DNA from: Pseudomonas sp. TH41 | Lineage (GTDB): Bacteria > Pseudomonadota > Gammaproteobacteria > Pseudomonadales > Pseudomonadaceae | Reading direction: 5' to 3' | Assembly: GCF_016650695.1 (NCBI RefSeq) | Contig: NZ_JAEKFH010000003.1 | Span: 1,198,001-1,262,000, forward strand | DNA: 64,000 bases | In this document: piece by piece, positions 35,337-46,040 of the stretch | How positions within the stretch are numbered: position 1 is the stretch's first letter | How the letters are laid out: every line of letters starts with the position of its first letter | Program-made: the position numbers and the translations under genes | The notes under the pieces: generated by a model | The model's database searches: none | What the model saw: the letters and a program-made list of their open reading frames with translations, nothing else | What the model was told of the DNA's origin: nothing

Positions 35337-36662
35337 TCAGTTCCCCTTCTTGTCGTCAACGATGCGGTATTCGGCACTGCGCGCGTGAGCCGTCAGCGAC
35401 TCGCCACGGGCCAGCACGGAAGCGGTCTTGCCCAGCTCGGATGCACCCTGCTCGGAGCAGAAGATGATCGACGAGCGTTTCTGGAAGTCGTACACACCCA
35501 GCGGCGAAGAAAACCGTGCGGTGCCAGACGTCGGCAACACGTGGTTCGGGCCGGCGCAGTAGTCGCCCAACGCTTCGGAGGTGTGACGGCCCATGAAGAT
35601 CGCGCCAGCGTGGCGGATCTGCGGCAGCCAGGCTTGCGGATCGGCGACCGACAATTCCAGGTGCTCCGGCGCGATGCGGTTGGCGACCTCGATGGCTTGC
35701 TCCATGTCGCGGACTTTAATCAGCGCACCACGACCATTAATCGAGGTTTCGATGATTTCGGCGCGCTCCATGGTCGGCAGCAGTTTGGCGATGCTGGCGG
35801 CGACCTTGTCGAGGAATTCGGCGTCGGGACTCACCAGGATCGCCTGGGCATCTTCGTCGTGCTCGGCCTGAGAGAACAGGTCCATGGCGATCCAGTCCGG
35901 ATCGGTCTGGCCGTCGCATACCACGAGGATTTCCGACGGGCCGGCAATCATGTCGATGCCGACCTGGCCAAATACATGACGCTTGGCGGTGGCGACATAG
36001 ATGTTGCCCGGACCCACCACTTTGTCGACTTTCGGCACACTTTCGGTACCGTAAGCCAACGCAGCAACGGCTTGCGCACCACCGATGGTGAATACGCGAT
36101 CGACGCCGGCGATGCAGGCTGCGGCCAGCACCAGTTCGTTGATTTCACCGCGCGGAGTCGGCACGACCATGACCACTTCCGTCACGCCAGCCACTTTGGC
36201 TGGAATCGCGTTCATCAATACCGAGGACGGGTACGACGCTTTGCCGCCCGGCACGTAAAGGCCGGCGCGATCCAGCGGCGTGACCTTCTGGCCCAGCACG
36301 GTGCCGTCGGCTTCGGTGTAGCTCCAGGAATCCTGCTTCTGTTTCTCGTGGTAGCTGCGGACTCGGGACGCGGCTTTTTCCAGCGCGTCACGCTGAGGCA
36401 CGGTGATTCGGGTCAGGGCCAGTTCCAGGCGTTCGCGCGGCAGAATCAGCTCAGCCATCGAGGCGACCTGCAGGCCATCGAACTTCTGGGTGAATTCCAC
36501 CAGCGCCGCATCGCCACGTTCGCGTACGGCTTTGATGATGTCCAGCACCCGCTGATTGACCGAGTCGTCAGACACACTTTCCCAGCTCAGCAGATGATCC
36601 AGATGATGCGCGAAATCCGGGTCAGCAGCGTTGAGTCGGCGAATTGCAGTCAGTGCGGTCAT
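35337..36662 (-). CDS. hisD: Histidinol dehydrogenase
   Basis: A 441-residue protein with the HisD hallmarks: [45 protein letters not shown] (zinc region), [11 protein letters not shown] with catalytic Glu/His, and [18 protein letters not shown] near the C terminus. It carries out the two final NAD-dependent oxidations of histidinol to histidine. The ATG at 36662 is the family start with GAGG eight bases upstream. That ribosome-binding site lies inside a stem of the hisG-hisD intercistronic structure. Confidence 0.96.
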   Translation of the reverse strand: MTALTAIRRLNAADPDFAHHLDHLLSWESVSDDSVNQRVLDIIKAVRERGDAALVEFTQKFDGLQVASMAELILPRERLELALTRITVPQRDALEKAASRVRSYHEKQKQDSWSYTEADGTVLGQKVTPLDRAGLYVPGGKASYPSSVLMNAIPAKVAGVTEVVMVVPTPRGEINELVLAAACIAGVDRVFTIGGAQAVAALAYGTESVPKVDKVVGPGNIYVATAKRHVFGQVGIDMIAGPSEILVVCDGQTDPDWIAMDLFSQAEHDEDAQAILVSPDAEFLDKVAASIAKLLPTMERAEIIETSINGRGALIKVRDMEQAIEVANRIAPEHLELSVADPQAWLPQIRHAGAIFMGRHTSEALGDYCAGPNHVLPTSGTARFSSPLGVYDFQKRSSIIFCSEQGASELGKTASVLARGESLTAHARSAEYRIVDDKKGN

Positions 36663-36670
36663 AGCGAGAG

Positions 36671-36749
36671 CCTCATAGGTTGGCAAAAACTCAGGTGCCC
36701 GAAGCTACCATTCGATCCGCTTGGGCACCTGAGAATTCTGGCTATGAGG
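36671..36749 (-). promoter_or_regulatory. Intercistronic hisG-hisD structure: terminator-like hairpin plus RBS-sequestering outer stem
   Basis: On the minus strand, CTCAGGTGCCC (36733-36723) pairs with GGGCACCTGAG (36700-36690) and AAGC/GCTT continue the stem inside; the hairpin is followed by TTTTT, as in an intrinsic terminator. An outer 8-bp stem, CCTCATAG with CTATGAGG (36749-36742 with 36678-36671), includes the GAGG ribosome-binding site of hisD. Stems are seen; attenuation of hisDC is inferred. Confidence 0.65.
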
Positions 36750-36786
36750 CGGATAGACGGGCGCGACTTAACGTCGCGCAGGTGAA

Positions 36787-37422
36787 TCAGCCGCGGTGTC
36801 GAGACTCCACTGCCTTGCGCAGGGTGTCGATCAACGCCTGGATACGGGCGTGCTGCATTTTCATCGAAGCTTTGTTCACGATCAGCCGGGAGCTGATGTC
36901 GGCAATGAAATCCTGGGGCTCCAGGCCATTGGCGCGCAAGGTATTGCCGGTGTCGACCACGTCGATGATCTTGTCGGCCAGACCGATCAACGGCGCCAGT
37001 TCCATCGAGCCGTAAAGCTTGATGATGTCGACCTGACGGCCCTGTTCGGCGTAGTAGCGCTTGGCAACGTTGACGAACTTGGTCGCCACCCGCAGGCGGC
37101 CCTTGGGCTCGACATCGCCGACACGACCCGCGGTCATCAGCTTGCAGAGTGCAATTCGCAGGTCCAGAGGCTCGTACAAGCCCTGACCACCGTATTCCAT
37201 CAGCACATCTTTACCGGCGACGCCCAGGTCGGCGGCACCATGCTCGACGTAAGTCGGCACATCAGTGGCGCGCACGATCAGCAGGCGCACATCGGCCTGA
37301 GTCGTGGGGATGATCAGCTTGCGGCTCTTGTCCGGATTCTCGGTCGGCACAATACCCGCTTCAGCCAGAAGCGGCAGGGTGTCGTCAAGGATGCGGCCCT
37401 TGGACAGTGCGATGGTCAACAT
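36787..37422 (-). CDS. hisG: ATP phosphoribosyltransferase, short form (HisGS)
   Basis: A 211-residue short-form HisG, which starts [19 protein letters not shown] and carries the PRPP-binding element [14 protein letters not shown]. It catalyses the first step of histidine synthesis. The C-terminal regulatory domain of long forms is absent, so activity and feedback control need HisZ, which is not in this window. It lies between murA and hisD on the same strand, the usual Pseudomonas order. Confidence 0.96.
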   Translation of the reverse strand: MLTIALSKGRILDDTLPLLAEAGIVPTENPDKSRKLIIPTTQADVRLLIVRATDVPTYVEHGAADLGVAGKDVLMEYGGQGLYEPLDLRIALCKLMTAGRVGDVEPKGRLRVATKFVNVAKRYYAEQGRQVDIIKLYGSMELAPLIGLADKIIDVVDTGNTLRANGLEPQDFIADISSRLIVNKASMKMQHARIQALIDTLRKAVESRHRG

Positions 37423-37450
37423 GGGAAACGTCAGTCCTTATCAAGGTACT

Positions 37451-37525
37451 CATGCCCGGTCGCAAACGGCGCCGGACACACATCGAGCCGGAAACCGGCT
37501 CGACTTCAACAATTCAACGGGCATG
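37451..37525 (-). repeat. Nested inverted repeats between murA and hisG
   Basis: CATGCCCG (37451-37458) pairs with CGGGCATG (37518-37525) and encloses a perfect 9-bp hairpin TCGAGCCGG/CCGGCTCGA (37483-37491 with 37495-37503). No T run follows, so it is not a simple terminator; it may shape RNA stability between murA and hisG. Confidence 0.6.
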
Positions 37526-37548
37526 TCCTTATGCCCATGCAGCAGAAA

Positions 37549-39088
<1,540 letters not shown>

Positions 39089-39134
39089 GCTCAACCTCAA
39101 TCGGCGCCTTGTGCGCGCGGGTCGGACATCATAC

Positions 39135-39187
39135 AAAAAAGCCCCGCGCCTGCGAACCCCGCGAAGCAGGACTCTGACGGGGGGCTT
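39135..39187 (-). terminator. Terminator-like nested hairpin between mlaB and ibaG
   Basis: AAGCCCC (39139-39145) pairs with GGGGCTT (39181-39187), with an inner CCTGC/GCAGG stem, and a run of T on the minus strand (A at 39135-39140). It should end most mla transcripts before ibaG-murA. Confidence 0.7.
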
Positions 39188-39201
39188 CTTTATAGATGCG
39201 G

Positions 39202-39507
39202 TTAGGGATGCGCCAACAGCTCGGTCAATTCGCTGACCTGAGCGATTTCACGCATGTCTTCTGGCATCCCACGGATGCTCCACGCCTTGCCGGCCTCTTG
39301 CGCATCTCGCATGAAGCACAGCAGCAGCGACAAGCCAACACTGCTGGACTTCAACACCGCCGAACAGTCGACGACCACTTCGCCAGCCTTGCTCGACTTG
39401 ATCAGCGCCTGCCCTTGCTTGCGCAGGCCCGGGCCGGTGCGGTAATCCAGCATGCCGCTAAGACGCAGTTCGCCGGATTCGCTCATGCGAATGGCCGACA
39501 CACTCAT
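39202..39507 (-). CDS. mlaB: Phospholipid transport STAS-domain protein MlaB
   Basis: A 101-residue STAS-domain protein (VVDCSAVLKSSSVGLSLLLCFMRDA is the STAS core with the conserved Ser after Asp). It binds the ATPase MlaF in the cytoplasm and stabilises the MlaFEDB complex. Its ATG overlaps the mlaC stop (ATGA). A frame extension to 39570 lies inside mlaC and is rejected. Last gene of the mla operon before the terminator. Confidence 0.92.
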   Translation of the reverse strand: MSVSAIRMSESGELRLSGMLDYRTGPGLRKQGQALIKSSKAGEVVVDCSAVLKSSSVGLSLLLCFMRDAQEAGKAWSIRGMPEDMREIAQVSELTELLAHP

Positions 39508-40157
39508 TGTGCTTGCTTCCCTGCGGCATCCGGGGCTTTTTCCTTGGCCTTGGCGACTTCCCCGGCCCAACCATTGATGGTCTTGTCCAGGTCGTTGCCA
39601 TTGCGTTGCATCGCATCAGCGAACTGATCGCGGAACAGCTTGCCAATGTTGATGCCATTGATGATTACGTTGCGCAGCTTCCACTCGCCGTTGATCTTTT
39701 CGAGTGTGTAGGACACAGGATAGATCGCGCCGTTGGTGCCTTTGACCGTCATGCCAACGCTGGTACGGTCGCCGGACTCGTCCTTGGCAGGGTCAACAGT
39801 GATGCCCTGATTGTTGTACTCGAGCAAGGCATTGCCATAGAACTGGAACAGGCCCTTTTTGAAGTTTTCTTCAAAGGTCTTCATTTGCGCAGGCGTGGCT
39901 TTGTGCGAGTATTTGACCGTCATGATGCTTTTGGAAATGCCCTCGGCATCCACCACAGGTCCGACGATGGTGTTCAGCGCCGTATAAAAGTCTTGTGGAT
40001 CCTGCTTGTACTTCTCTTTATTGGCCGACAGATCGGCGAGCATCCGAGTGGTGGTGTCCTGCACGATTTCGTGCGCGGAAGGTGCCGCCACGGCGTTAGC
40101 CATGACCGGCAGGACCGCGAGCAACACCAACAGGCCACGTCGCAAGGTAGAGATCAT
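39504..40157 (-). CDS. mlaC: Periplasmic phospholipid-binding protein MlaC
   Basis: A 217-residue protein with a signal peptide (MISTLRRGLLVLLAVLPVMA, cleavage near NAVAA) and the MlaC/Ttg2D fold: SAHEIVQDTTTRMLADL, FYTALNTIVGPVVD and NGEWKLRNVIINGINIG. It carries phospholipids between the outer-membrane MlaA complex and the inner-membrane MlaFEDB complex. The C terminus is a Lys/Ala-rich tail. It sits between mlaD and mlaB. In Pseudomonas these genes are also called ttg2 because of a role in toluene tolerance. Confidence 0.95.
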   Translation of the reverse strand: MISTLRRGLLVLLAVLPVMANAVAAPSAHEIVQDTTTRMLADLSANKEKYKQDPQDFYTALNTIVGPVVDAEGISKSIMTVKYSHKATPAQMKTFEENFKKGLFQFYGNALLEYNNQGITVDPAKDESGDRTSVGMTVKGTNGAIYPVSYTLEKINGEWKLRNVIINGINIGKLFRDQFADAMQRNGNDLDKTINGWAGEVAKAKEKAPDAAGKQAQ

Positions 40158-40168
40158 TCAAAAGCTCC

Positions 40169-40636
40169 TCATTTGGCGTCTTTGCTAACGGTATTGAGCA
40201 GGAATTTACCGATCAGGTCTTCGAGCACCAGCGACGACTGGGTGTCGTGGATGGTCCCACCATCCTTGAGCAAGGTTTCTTCCCCGCCCACGCTGAGACC
40301 GATGTACTTCTCGCCCAACAGGCCAGCAGTCAGGATAGATGCAGTGGAGTCCGTCGGCAGATTATCGACGCGTTTTTCCAGCTGCATGGTCACTCGACCG
40401 GTGAAACTGTCGCGGTCCAGATCGATCGCCGTCACCTTGCCGATGGTCACACCGGCCATGGTCACTTTAGCTCTGACCGTCAAACCGGCGATATTGTCGA
40501 AGTATGCATAAAGTTTATAGGTGTCGGTGGTAGGGCTCGGGGACAGGCCACTTACCCGCAACGCCAGCAACAGCAAAGCCAGGATGCCAGCCAGCAAGAA
40601 AAGGCCGACACCGATTTCCAGGGTGCGGTTTTGCAT
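40169..40636 (-). CDS. mlaD: MCE-domain phospholipid transport protein MlaD
   Basis: A 155-residue protein with one N-terminal membrane helix (EIGVGLFLLAGILALLLLAL) and a periplasmic MCE domain (YKLYAYFDNIAGLTVRAKVTMAG onward in segments, with LLGEKYIGLSVGG). It forms the hexameric lipid-channel ring of the Mla complex. Its ATG overlaps the mlaE stop by one base, so the pair is translationally coupled. Confidence 0.95.
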   Translation of the reverse strand: MQNRTLEIGVGLFLLAGILALLLLALRVSGLSPSPTTDTYKLYAYFDNIAGLTVRAKVTMAGVTIGKVTAIDLDRDSFTGRVTMQLEKRVDNLPTDSTASILTAGLLGEKYIGLSVGGEETLLKDGGTIHDTQSSLVLEDLIGKFLLNTVSKDAK

Positions 40637-41433
40637 CAGAAATCTCCAAACATCAAGGCGGTCAAAATAAAGTCCAGGCCGAGTACAGCCAAAGAGGCAT
40701 ACACCACGGTCTTGGTAGTGGCACGACTGATCCCCTCGGAAGTGGGTTCGCAGTCATAGCCTTGGAATACGGCAATCCAGGTCACGACGAAGGCAAAAAC
40801 GATGCTTTTGATGATGCCGTTGAGCACATCGTCAGTAAACGTCACGCTGTTTTGCATGTTCGACCAGTACGACCCTTCATAGACACCCAGCCAGTCGACG
40901 GCCACCCAGGAACCGCCCCAGATACCCACCACGCTGAAAATCATCGCCAACACCGGAAGGGAAATGAAGCCAGCCCACAGGCGCGGGGCAACGATGTACT
41001 TGAGCGGGTCTACACCAATCATTTCCAGACTGGACAACTGCTCGGTGGACTTCATGTTGCCAATTTCAGCGGTCAGCGCGGAACCCGCGCGTCCGGCAAA
41101 CAGCAACGCGGTGACCACCGGGCCCAACTCTCGCAGCAGTGTCAGCGCGACCATCTGCCCCACCGCCTGCTCGGAACCGTAGCTGGACAGGATGTTGAAC
41201 CCTTGCAGCGCCAGCACCATCCCGATGAACACCCCGGAGACCACGATGATCACCAGGGACATCACGCCGACCGAATGCAACTGTTTGACCAGCAGGCCAA
41301 AACCGCCGCCGATGCCACCCCGGCCGAACAAGGCATGAAACAGGAAAATCGCCGAGCGTCCGAACACCGCCATTACATCGATGCCGGCGTGGCCGAACCG
41401 GCGCACTCGTTCTATTAGTGAAATCTTGCGCAT
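40636..41433 (-). CDS. mlaE: ABC transporter permease MlaE
   Basis: A 265-residue MlaE/YrbE permease with an amphipathic N-terminal region ([20 protein letters not shown]) and about five or six membrane helices; the conserved coupling segment is [18 protein letters not shown] and the [16 protein letters not shown] motif follows. It forms the membrane core of the inner-membrane phospholipid transporter with MlaF, MlaD and MlaB. It overlaps mlaF at its start by one base. Confidence 0.95.
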   Translation of the reverse strand: MRKISLIERVRRFGHAGIDVMAVFGRSAIFLFHALFGRGGIGGGFGLLVKQLHSVGVMSLVIIVVSGVFIGMVLALQGFNILSSYGSEQAVGQMVALTLLRELGPVVTALLFAGRAGSALTAEIGNMKSTEQLSSLEMIGVDPLKYIVAPRLWAGFISLPVLAMIFSVVGIWGGSWVAVDWLGVYEGSYWSNMQNSVTFTDDVLNGIIKSIVFAFVVTWIAVFQGYDCEPTSEGISRATTKTVVYASLAVLGLDFILTALMFGDF

Positions 41434-42242
41434 CAGCGCTTCCCCAGAAGATCTGCGCGGTAATCCGTCGCTGGAAAGTGATAAGCGACCGGACCGTCAG
41501 GGTCGCCTGTCATGAATTGACGGATACGCGGCTCCTCCGAGTTCATCAACTCGTCAGGCGTGCCCTGCCCCAACACCTGCCCGTCGCCCACCACATAAAT
41601 GTAATCGGCAATGCTGGCGGTTTCGGCCAGGTCGTGGGAGACCACGATGCTGGTGATGCCCAACGCATCGTTGAGCAGGCGGATCAGGCGCACCAACACG
41701 CCCATGGCGATGGGATCCTGGCCCACAAAGGGCTCGTCATACATGAGAATTTGCGGATCGAGGGCAATCGCCCGCGCCAGCGCGACGCGACGCTTCATGC
41801 CACCGGACAGTTCGTCAGGCATCAGGTCGATGGCGCCACGCAGGCCCACGGCCTGTAATTTGAGCAGGACAATATCCCGGATCATTTCTTCCGGAAGCTC
41901 GGTATGAACGCGCAGCGGAAAGGCGACGTTCTCGAACACGTCGAGATCGGTAAACAGTGCGCCACTCTGAAACAACACACCCATGTGCTTACGCGCGTCG
42001 AACAGATCGCTGCGCGACAGTTTCGGCAGGTTTTGTCCGTTGACCCAGACTTCGCCCTTGGTCGGGCGCAACTGTGCGCCCATCAAACGCAACAGCGTGG
42101 TCTTGCCACACCCGGAAGGCCCCATGATGCCGGTGACCTTGCCGCGCGGAATACGGATATCGACGTTATTGAAAATGCTGCGCGCACCGCGCTTGAAGGT
42201 CAGTCCCTTCAGCTCGACCGCGTAGGCGTTATCGGCACTCAT
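41433..42242 (-). CDS. mlaF: ABC transporter ATP-binding protein MlaF
   Basis: A 269-residue ABC ATPase: Walker [11 protein letters not shown]-loop [13 protein letters not shown], signature [15 protein letters not shown], Walker [14 protein letters not shown] and the switch His in VVSHDLAE. It powers phospholipid movement between the membranes. It is first in the mlaFEDCB operon and divergent from kdsD. The C-terminal extension (after ELMNSEEP) is as in MlaF, which uses it for dimer contact. Confidence 0.96.
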   Translation of the reverse strand: MSADNAYAVELKGLTFKRGARSIFNNVDIRIPRGKVTGIMGPSGCGKTTLLRLMGAQLRPTKGEVWVNGQNLPKLSRSDLFDARKHMGVLFQSGALFTDLDVFENVAFPLRVHTELPEEMIRDIVLLKLQAVGLRGAIDLMPDELSGGMKRRVALARAIALDPQILMYDEPFVGQDPIAMGVLVRLIRLLNDALGITSIVVSHDLAETASIADYIYVVGDGQVLGQGTPDELMNSEEPRIRQFMTGDPDGPVAYHFPATDYRADLLGKR

Positions 42243-42477
42243 CTAAACTCCTTGCGATGCAGCCTCTCACTCGGACGCCTGACTTTCTGGCGAAAGCACA
42301 TGCCTCCTGGGCGGGCCGAACTGGCGGCGAACTATATCACTGCACACGCCAAGCACCAAAGGCCCAAGCCGGGGCATATTCAGCAACATGAAAGTCAAAA
42401 CGCTTCATTTAGAGGGATTCGGTAACCGGGAATGACATTGCGCGACGAACTTGCGTGAGGGATTCAATCATTACCGC

Positions 42478-42483
42478 TATAAT
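42478..42483 (+). promoter_or_regulatory. Putative -10 element for kdsD
   Basis: A consensus TATAAT lies about 34 bases before the kdsD ATG in the 275-base divergent mlaF/kdsD gap. TTGCGT at 42451 is too far (21 bases) to be a normal -35, so the promoter assignment is tentative. Nothing else clear is seen in this gap. Confidence 0.45.
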
Positions 42484-42517
42484 CGCCGCCTTTTCATCAG
42501 GCTATACGATTTCTGAC

Positions 42518-43492
42518 ATGAGCCAATCCAGCGACCTGATTCAATCTGCCCAACGCACCATCCGCCTCGAACTGGAAGCCGTACAAGGCTTGCTACCCCA
42601 TATCGACGCAGATTTCGTACGCGCTTGCGAGATGATTCTGGCCAGCAAAGGCCGAGTGGTGGTGGTCGGCATGGGCAAATCGGGGCACATCGGCAACAAG
42701 ATCGCCGCGACCCTGGCCAGTACCGGCACCACGGCGTTCTTCGTGCATCCGGCCGAAGCCAGCCACGGCGACATGGGCATGATCACCCGCGACGACATCA
42801 TCCTCGCACTGTCGAACTCCGGATCCACCAATGAAATCGTCACCCTGCTGCCGCTGATCAAGCGCCTGGGCATTCAATTGATCAGCATGACCGGCAATCC
42901 CGATTCGCCGCTGGCCAAGGCTGCCGAGGTCAACCTGAACGTTCACGTCGAGCACGAAGCTTGCCCGCTGAACCTCGCACCGACCTCGTCGACCACCGCT
43001 GCACTGGTCATGGGCGACGCTCTGGCCGTGGCGCTGCTGGAAGCCCGCGGCTTTACCGCGGAAGACTTCGCCTTCTCCCACCCTGGCGGTGCGCTTGGCC
43101 GACGCCTGTTGCTGAAAGTGGAAAACGTCATGCACGCCGGACAAGAGTTGCCGCAAGTTCAGCGTGGCACCCTGCTCAAGGACGCGCTGATGGAAATGAC
43201 CCGCAAGGGCCTGGGCATGACCGTCGTCCTGGAAACCGACGGCAAACTCGCCGGGATCTTCACCGACGGCGATTTGCGTCGCACGCTGGACCGCAGCATC
43301 GACATCCACAGCGCAACGATTGACCAGGTCATGACCGCCCACGGCAAGACCGCCCGCGCCGAGATGCTCGCCGCAGAGGCCCTGAAAATCATGGAAGACC
43401 ACAAAATCAACGCGCTGGTCGTGGTCGACAGCGAAGATCGGCCGGTCGGCGCCTTGAACATGCACGACTTGCTACGCGCAGGAGTAATGTAA
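42518..43492 (+). CDS. kdsD: Arabinose-5-phosphate isomerase KdsD
   Basis: A 324-residue protein with an N-terminal SIS domain (VVVGMGKSGHIGNKIAATLASTGT-type in short blocks; HPAEASHGDMGM) and two C-terminal CBS domains (about 205-320). It interconverts ribulose-5-phosphate and arabinose-5-phosphate for Kdo synthesis. The ATG at 42518 is the family start; the frame extends upstream into the promoter. It overlaps kdsC by one base (TAATG) and opens the LPS block kdsD-kdsC-lptC-lptA-lptB. Confidence 0.95.
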   Translation: MSQSSDLIQSAQRTIRLELEAVQGLLPHIDADFVRACEMILASKGRVVVVGMGKSGHIGNKIAATLASTGTTAFFVHPAEASHGDMGMITRDDIILALSNSGSTNEIVTLLPLIKRLGIQLISMTGNPDSPLAKAAEVNLNVHVEHEACPLNLAPTSSTTAALVMGDALAVALLEARGFTAEDFAFSHPGGALGRRLLLKVENVMHAGQELPQVQRGTLLKDALMEMTRKGLGMTVVLETDGKLAGIFTDGDLRRTLDRSIDIHSATIDQVMTAHGKTARAEMLAAEALKIMEDHKINALVVVDSEDRPVGALNMHDLLRAGVM

Positions 43493-44016
43493 TGACCCCG
43501 GATCTTCTACAACGCGGCAAACACATTAAACTGGCGGTGTTCGACGTCGACGGCGTACTGACTGACGGGCGCCTGTACTTCCTTGAAGACGGCAGCGAAT
43601 TCAAGACGTTCAACACCCTCGACGGCCAAGGCATCAAGATGTTGATGGCGGCGGGCGTGCAGACCGCTATCATTAGCGGTCGCAAGACCCCGGTGGTCGA
43701 ACGACGAGCGAAGAACCTCGGCATCCCCCACGTGTATCAGGGTCGCGAAGACAAACTGGTGGTGCTCGACGAACTTCTGGCCCAACTCAACCTGAGCTAT
43801 GAACAAGTCGCCTACCTCGGTGATGACCTGCCGGACCTGCCGGTCATTCGTCGCGTCGGCCTGGGCATGGCGGTGGCCAATGCCGCCACCTTTGTACGTG
43901 AACACGCCCATGGCATCACCCAGGCCCGTGGCGGCGAGGGTGCCGCTCGCGAATTCTGCGAATTGATCCTGCGCGCCCAGGGCCGCCTCGATGCGGCCAA
44001 CGCTGCGTACCTGTGA
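43492..44016 (+). CDS. kdsC: 3-deoxy-manno-octulosonate-8-phosphatase KdsC
   Basis: A 174-residue HAD phosphatase without cap domain. The nucleophile motif is FDVDGVLTDG, motif II is AIISGRKTP, the Lys of motif III lies in GREDKLVVL, and motif IV is LGDDLPDLPVI. It dephosphorylates Kdo-8-phosphate in LPS core synthesis and works as a tetramer. It is coupled to kdsD by a TAATG overlap and followed at once by lptC. Confidence 0.95.
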   Translation: MTPDLLQRGKHIKLAVFDVDGVLTDGRLYFLEDGSEFKTFNTLDGQGIKMLMAAGVQTAIISGRKTPVVERRAKNLGIPHVYQGREDKLVVLDELLAQLNLSYEQVAYLGDDLPDLPVIRRVGLGMAVANAATFVREHAHGITQARGGEGAAREFCELILRAQGRLDAANAAYL

Positions 44017-44023
44017 GCCAACT

Positions 44024-44596
44024 ATGCTGAGCAAGAAATTTCGCAACTTCCTGGTGTTCGGTTGCATCGCAGCGATCTTTGCAGCGGTCGGCTACTGGAA
44101 CATCAGCCCGGAACGTTTCCTCGACAAGCCGGTGGCCAAGGTCGATGAAAGCGCGATCGACTATTACGCGACCAATGCCCACAGCGTGCAGTACATGCCG
44201 GACGGCCGGCTGCAATACGAAATGACGTCCGACAAGGTCGAACACCTGAAAGCGACCGAGGTCACGTTGCTGACCAACCCCGACGTGAACATGTTCCGTG
44301 GCACCGAGTTCCCGTGGCACGTCCAGAGCGAGCGCGGCGAAGTCAATCCCGACGGCACCCAGGTCGAACTGATTGATTCGGTGCGCATCACGCGTTTCGA
44401 CGAGAAAAACCGCAAGACCCTGATTACCAGCACCCGCATGACAGTGTTCCCGCAACAGCAATATGCGCAGACCGAGCAACCCGTTAGAATCGACGGCGCT
44501 GGCGGTGTATCGACTGGCATCGGAATGAAAGCGTATTTGAAAGAAAGCAGGATACACCTGCTATCGAACGTAAGAGGACAGTATGAGGCTCGTTAA
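44024..44596 (+). CDS. lptC: LPS export system protein LptC
   Basis: A 190-residue bitopic inner-membrane protein: one N-terminal helix (FLVFGCIAAIFAAVGYW) and a periplasmic beta-jellyroll (YYATNAHSVQYMPDGRLQYEM onward). It links the LptB2FG transporter to LptA in the LPS bridge. It overlaps lptA by 14 bases. The start at 44024 is chosen by the MLSKKFRNFLVF signature; the upstream frame is within kdsC. Confidence 0.93.
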   Translation: MLSKKFRNFLVFGCIAAIFAAVGYWNISPERFLDKPVAKVDESAIDYYATNAHSVQYMPDGRLQYEMTSDKVEHLKATEVTLLTNPDVNMFRGTEFPWHVQSERGEVNPDGTQVELIDSVRITRFDEKNRKTLITSTRMTVFPQQQYAQTEQPVRIDGAGGVSTGIGMKAYLKESRIHLLSNVRGQYEAR

Positions 44597-45131
44597 AACA
44601 CTCCCTATTTTGCTCTGTCTGGGCGCAGCACTGGGAAGCGTGAGCGCCTGGGCTCTGCCGAACGATCAAGAGCAGCCTATCCGCATTCAGGCCGACGATG
44701 CCCAACTGGACGACAAGAATGGCGTTGCCACCTATAAAGGTGACGTGATCATTACTCAGGGCTCGATGAAAGTCACCGGCAACACCGTGACCATCACCCG
44801 CACGCCCACCGGCGACATCGACGTGGTGACTTCGGTGGGTAACCTCGCCTACTTCGAGCAACTGCAAACCCAGGGCGACACCAAGCCCGTTCAGGGTTGG
44901 GGAGTGACTATCCAGTACCACGCCTCGCAAAACCGCATCGTGCTGATCGATCGCGCCAAAGTCATCGATAAGGACAACAACGTCACCCAAGGCGAGAAAA
45001 TCGTCTACGACACGGTCAAGAAACTTGCGAGCGCCGGTCGCGCCACAGGCAACAAGGTCACCGAATCGCGTCCGCGCATTGACATGGTGATCCAGCCCAA
45101 GCCGAAAACCGACCAGAAAAAGGCCAATTAA
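44583..45131 (+). CDS. lptA: LPS transport periplasmic protein LptA
   Basis: A 182-residue protein with a signal peptide ([19 protein letters not shown], cleavage near AWA) and an OstA/LptA beta-jellyroll: [22 protein letters not shown] and [17 protein letters not shown] blocks. It polymerises to form the periplasmic LPS bridge between LptC and LptD. It overlaps lptC upstream and its TAA shares a base with the lptB ATG, so translation of the three genes is coupled. Confidence 0.95.
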   Translation: MRLVKTLPILLCLGAALGSVSAWALPNDQEQPIRIQADDAQLDDKNGVATYKGDVIITQGSMKVTGNTVTITRTPTGDIDVVTSVGNLAYFEQLQTQGDTKPVQGWGVTIQYHASQNRIVLIDRAKVIDKDNNVTQGEKIVYDTVKKLASAGRATGNKVTESRPRIDMVIQPKPKTDQKKAN

Positions 45132-45856
45132 TGGCAACTCTGAAAGCTCAGCATCTGGCCAAGAGCTACAAGAGCCGCCAGGTCGTGCGTGACGTCAGCC
45201 TGTCCATCGACAGCGGTCAGATCGTCGGCCTGCTGGGCCCCAACGGCGCCGGCAAGACCACCTGCTTCTACATGATCGTTGGCCTGGTACAGGCCGATCA
45301 GGGTCGCGTACTGATCGACGATCTGGACGTCAGCCACCAGCCTATGCACGGTCGCGCCAAGGCAGGTATCGGCTATCTTCCGCAAGAAGCGTCGATCTTC
45401 CGCAAACTCTCCGTTGCCGACAACATCACGGCCATCCTCGAGACCCGCAAGGAACTCGACAAAGCCGGTCGCCGCAAGGAGCTGGAAAGCCTGCTGCAGG
45501 AATTCCACATCAGCCACATCCGCGACAGCCTCGGCATGAGCCTGTCGGGTGGTGAACGCCGCCGCGTGGAAATTGCCCGCGCACTGGCCACCAACCCGAA
45601 ATTTATCCTCCTCGACGAACCCTTCGCCGGCGTGGACCCGATTTCGGTGGGTGACATCAAGCAGATCATTTATCACCTCAAGGCCAAAGGCATTGGTGTG
45701 CTGATCACTGACCACAACGTCCGCGAAACCCTTGATATCTGCGAAACCGCCTACATCGTCAACGATGGCCAGCTGATCGCCGAAGGTGACTCCGCCACCA
45801 TCCTGGCCAACGACCTGGTCAAGGAAGTGTATCTGGGCCATGAGTTCCGCCTGTAA
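45131..45856 (+). CDS. lptB: LPS export ABC transporter ATPase LptB
   Basis: A 241-residue ABC ATPase: Walker [11 protein letters not shown]-loop [15 protein letters not shown], signature [15 protein letters not shown], Walker [14 protein letters not shown] and switch His in ITDHNVRE. It powers LPS extraction with LptF/LptG, which are encoded elsewhere. It is last in the kds-lpt block and is followed by an AT-only hairpin and the rpoN promoter region. Confidence 0.97.
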   Translation: MATLKAQHLAKSYKSRQVVRDVSLSIDSGQIVGLLGPNGAGKTTCFYMIVGLVQADQGRVLIDDLDVSHQPMHGRAKAGIGYLPQEASIFRKLSVADNITAILETRKELDKAGRRKELESLLQEFHISHIRDSLGMSLSGGERRRVEIARALATNPKFILLDEPFAGVDPISVGDIKQIIYHLKAKGIGVLITDHNVRETLDICETAYIVNDGQLIAEGDSATILANDLVKEVYLGHEFRL

Positions 45857-45896
45857 GCACTGAGGTGTCTGGCTAGTCGGCAGAGCGCTTGTCGCG

Positions 45897-45963
45897 ATAA
45901 AAAATCAATAGTTTTTTATTGTTACAGCGCTCTAGGCAAACGCTGCAGTTTCGGGCATATAAT
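45897..45963 (+). promoter_or_regulatory. lptB-rpoN spacer: AT hairpin and putative rpoN -10
   Basis: ATAAAAAA (45897-45904) pairs with TTTTTTAT (45912-45919) in a weak AT-only stem after lptB. A consensus TATAAT (45958-45963) lies about 77 bases before rpoN and is the likely -10 of its promoter; no clear -35 is seen. Some readthrough from the lpt operon is plausible. Confidence 0.5.
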
Positions 45964-46040
45964 TTGCTTATGTTTGGCGCTCCGGCGCCCTGTAGTGGAT
46001 GGCGCATGTGCGCCGGCGAATAAGGTGTTAAGCCCCTGCC

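Noticed and set aside
42451..42483. A complete sigma-70 promoter (TTGCGT with TATAAT) for kdsD
   Set aside because: The spacing is 21 bases, outside the usual range, so only the -10 element is reported.
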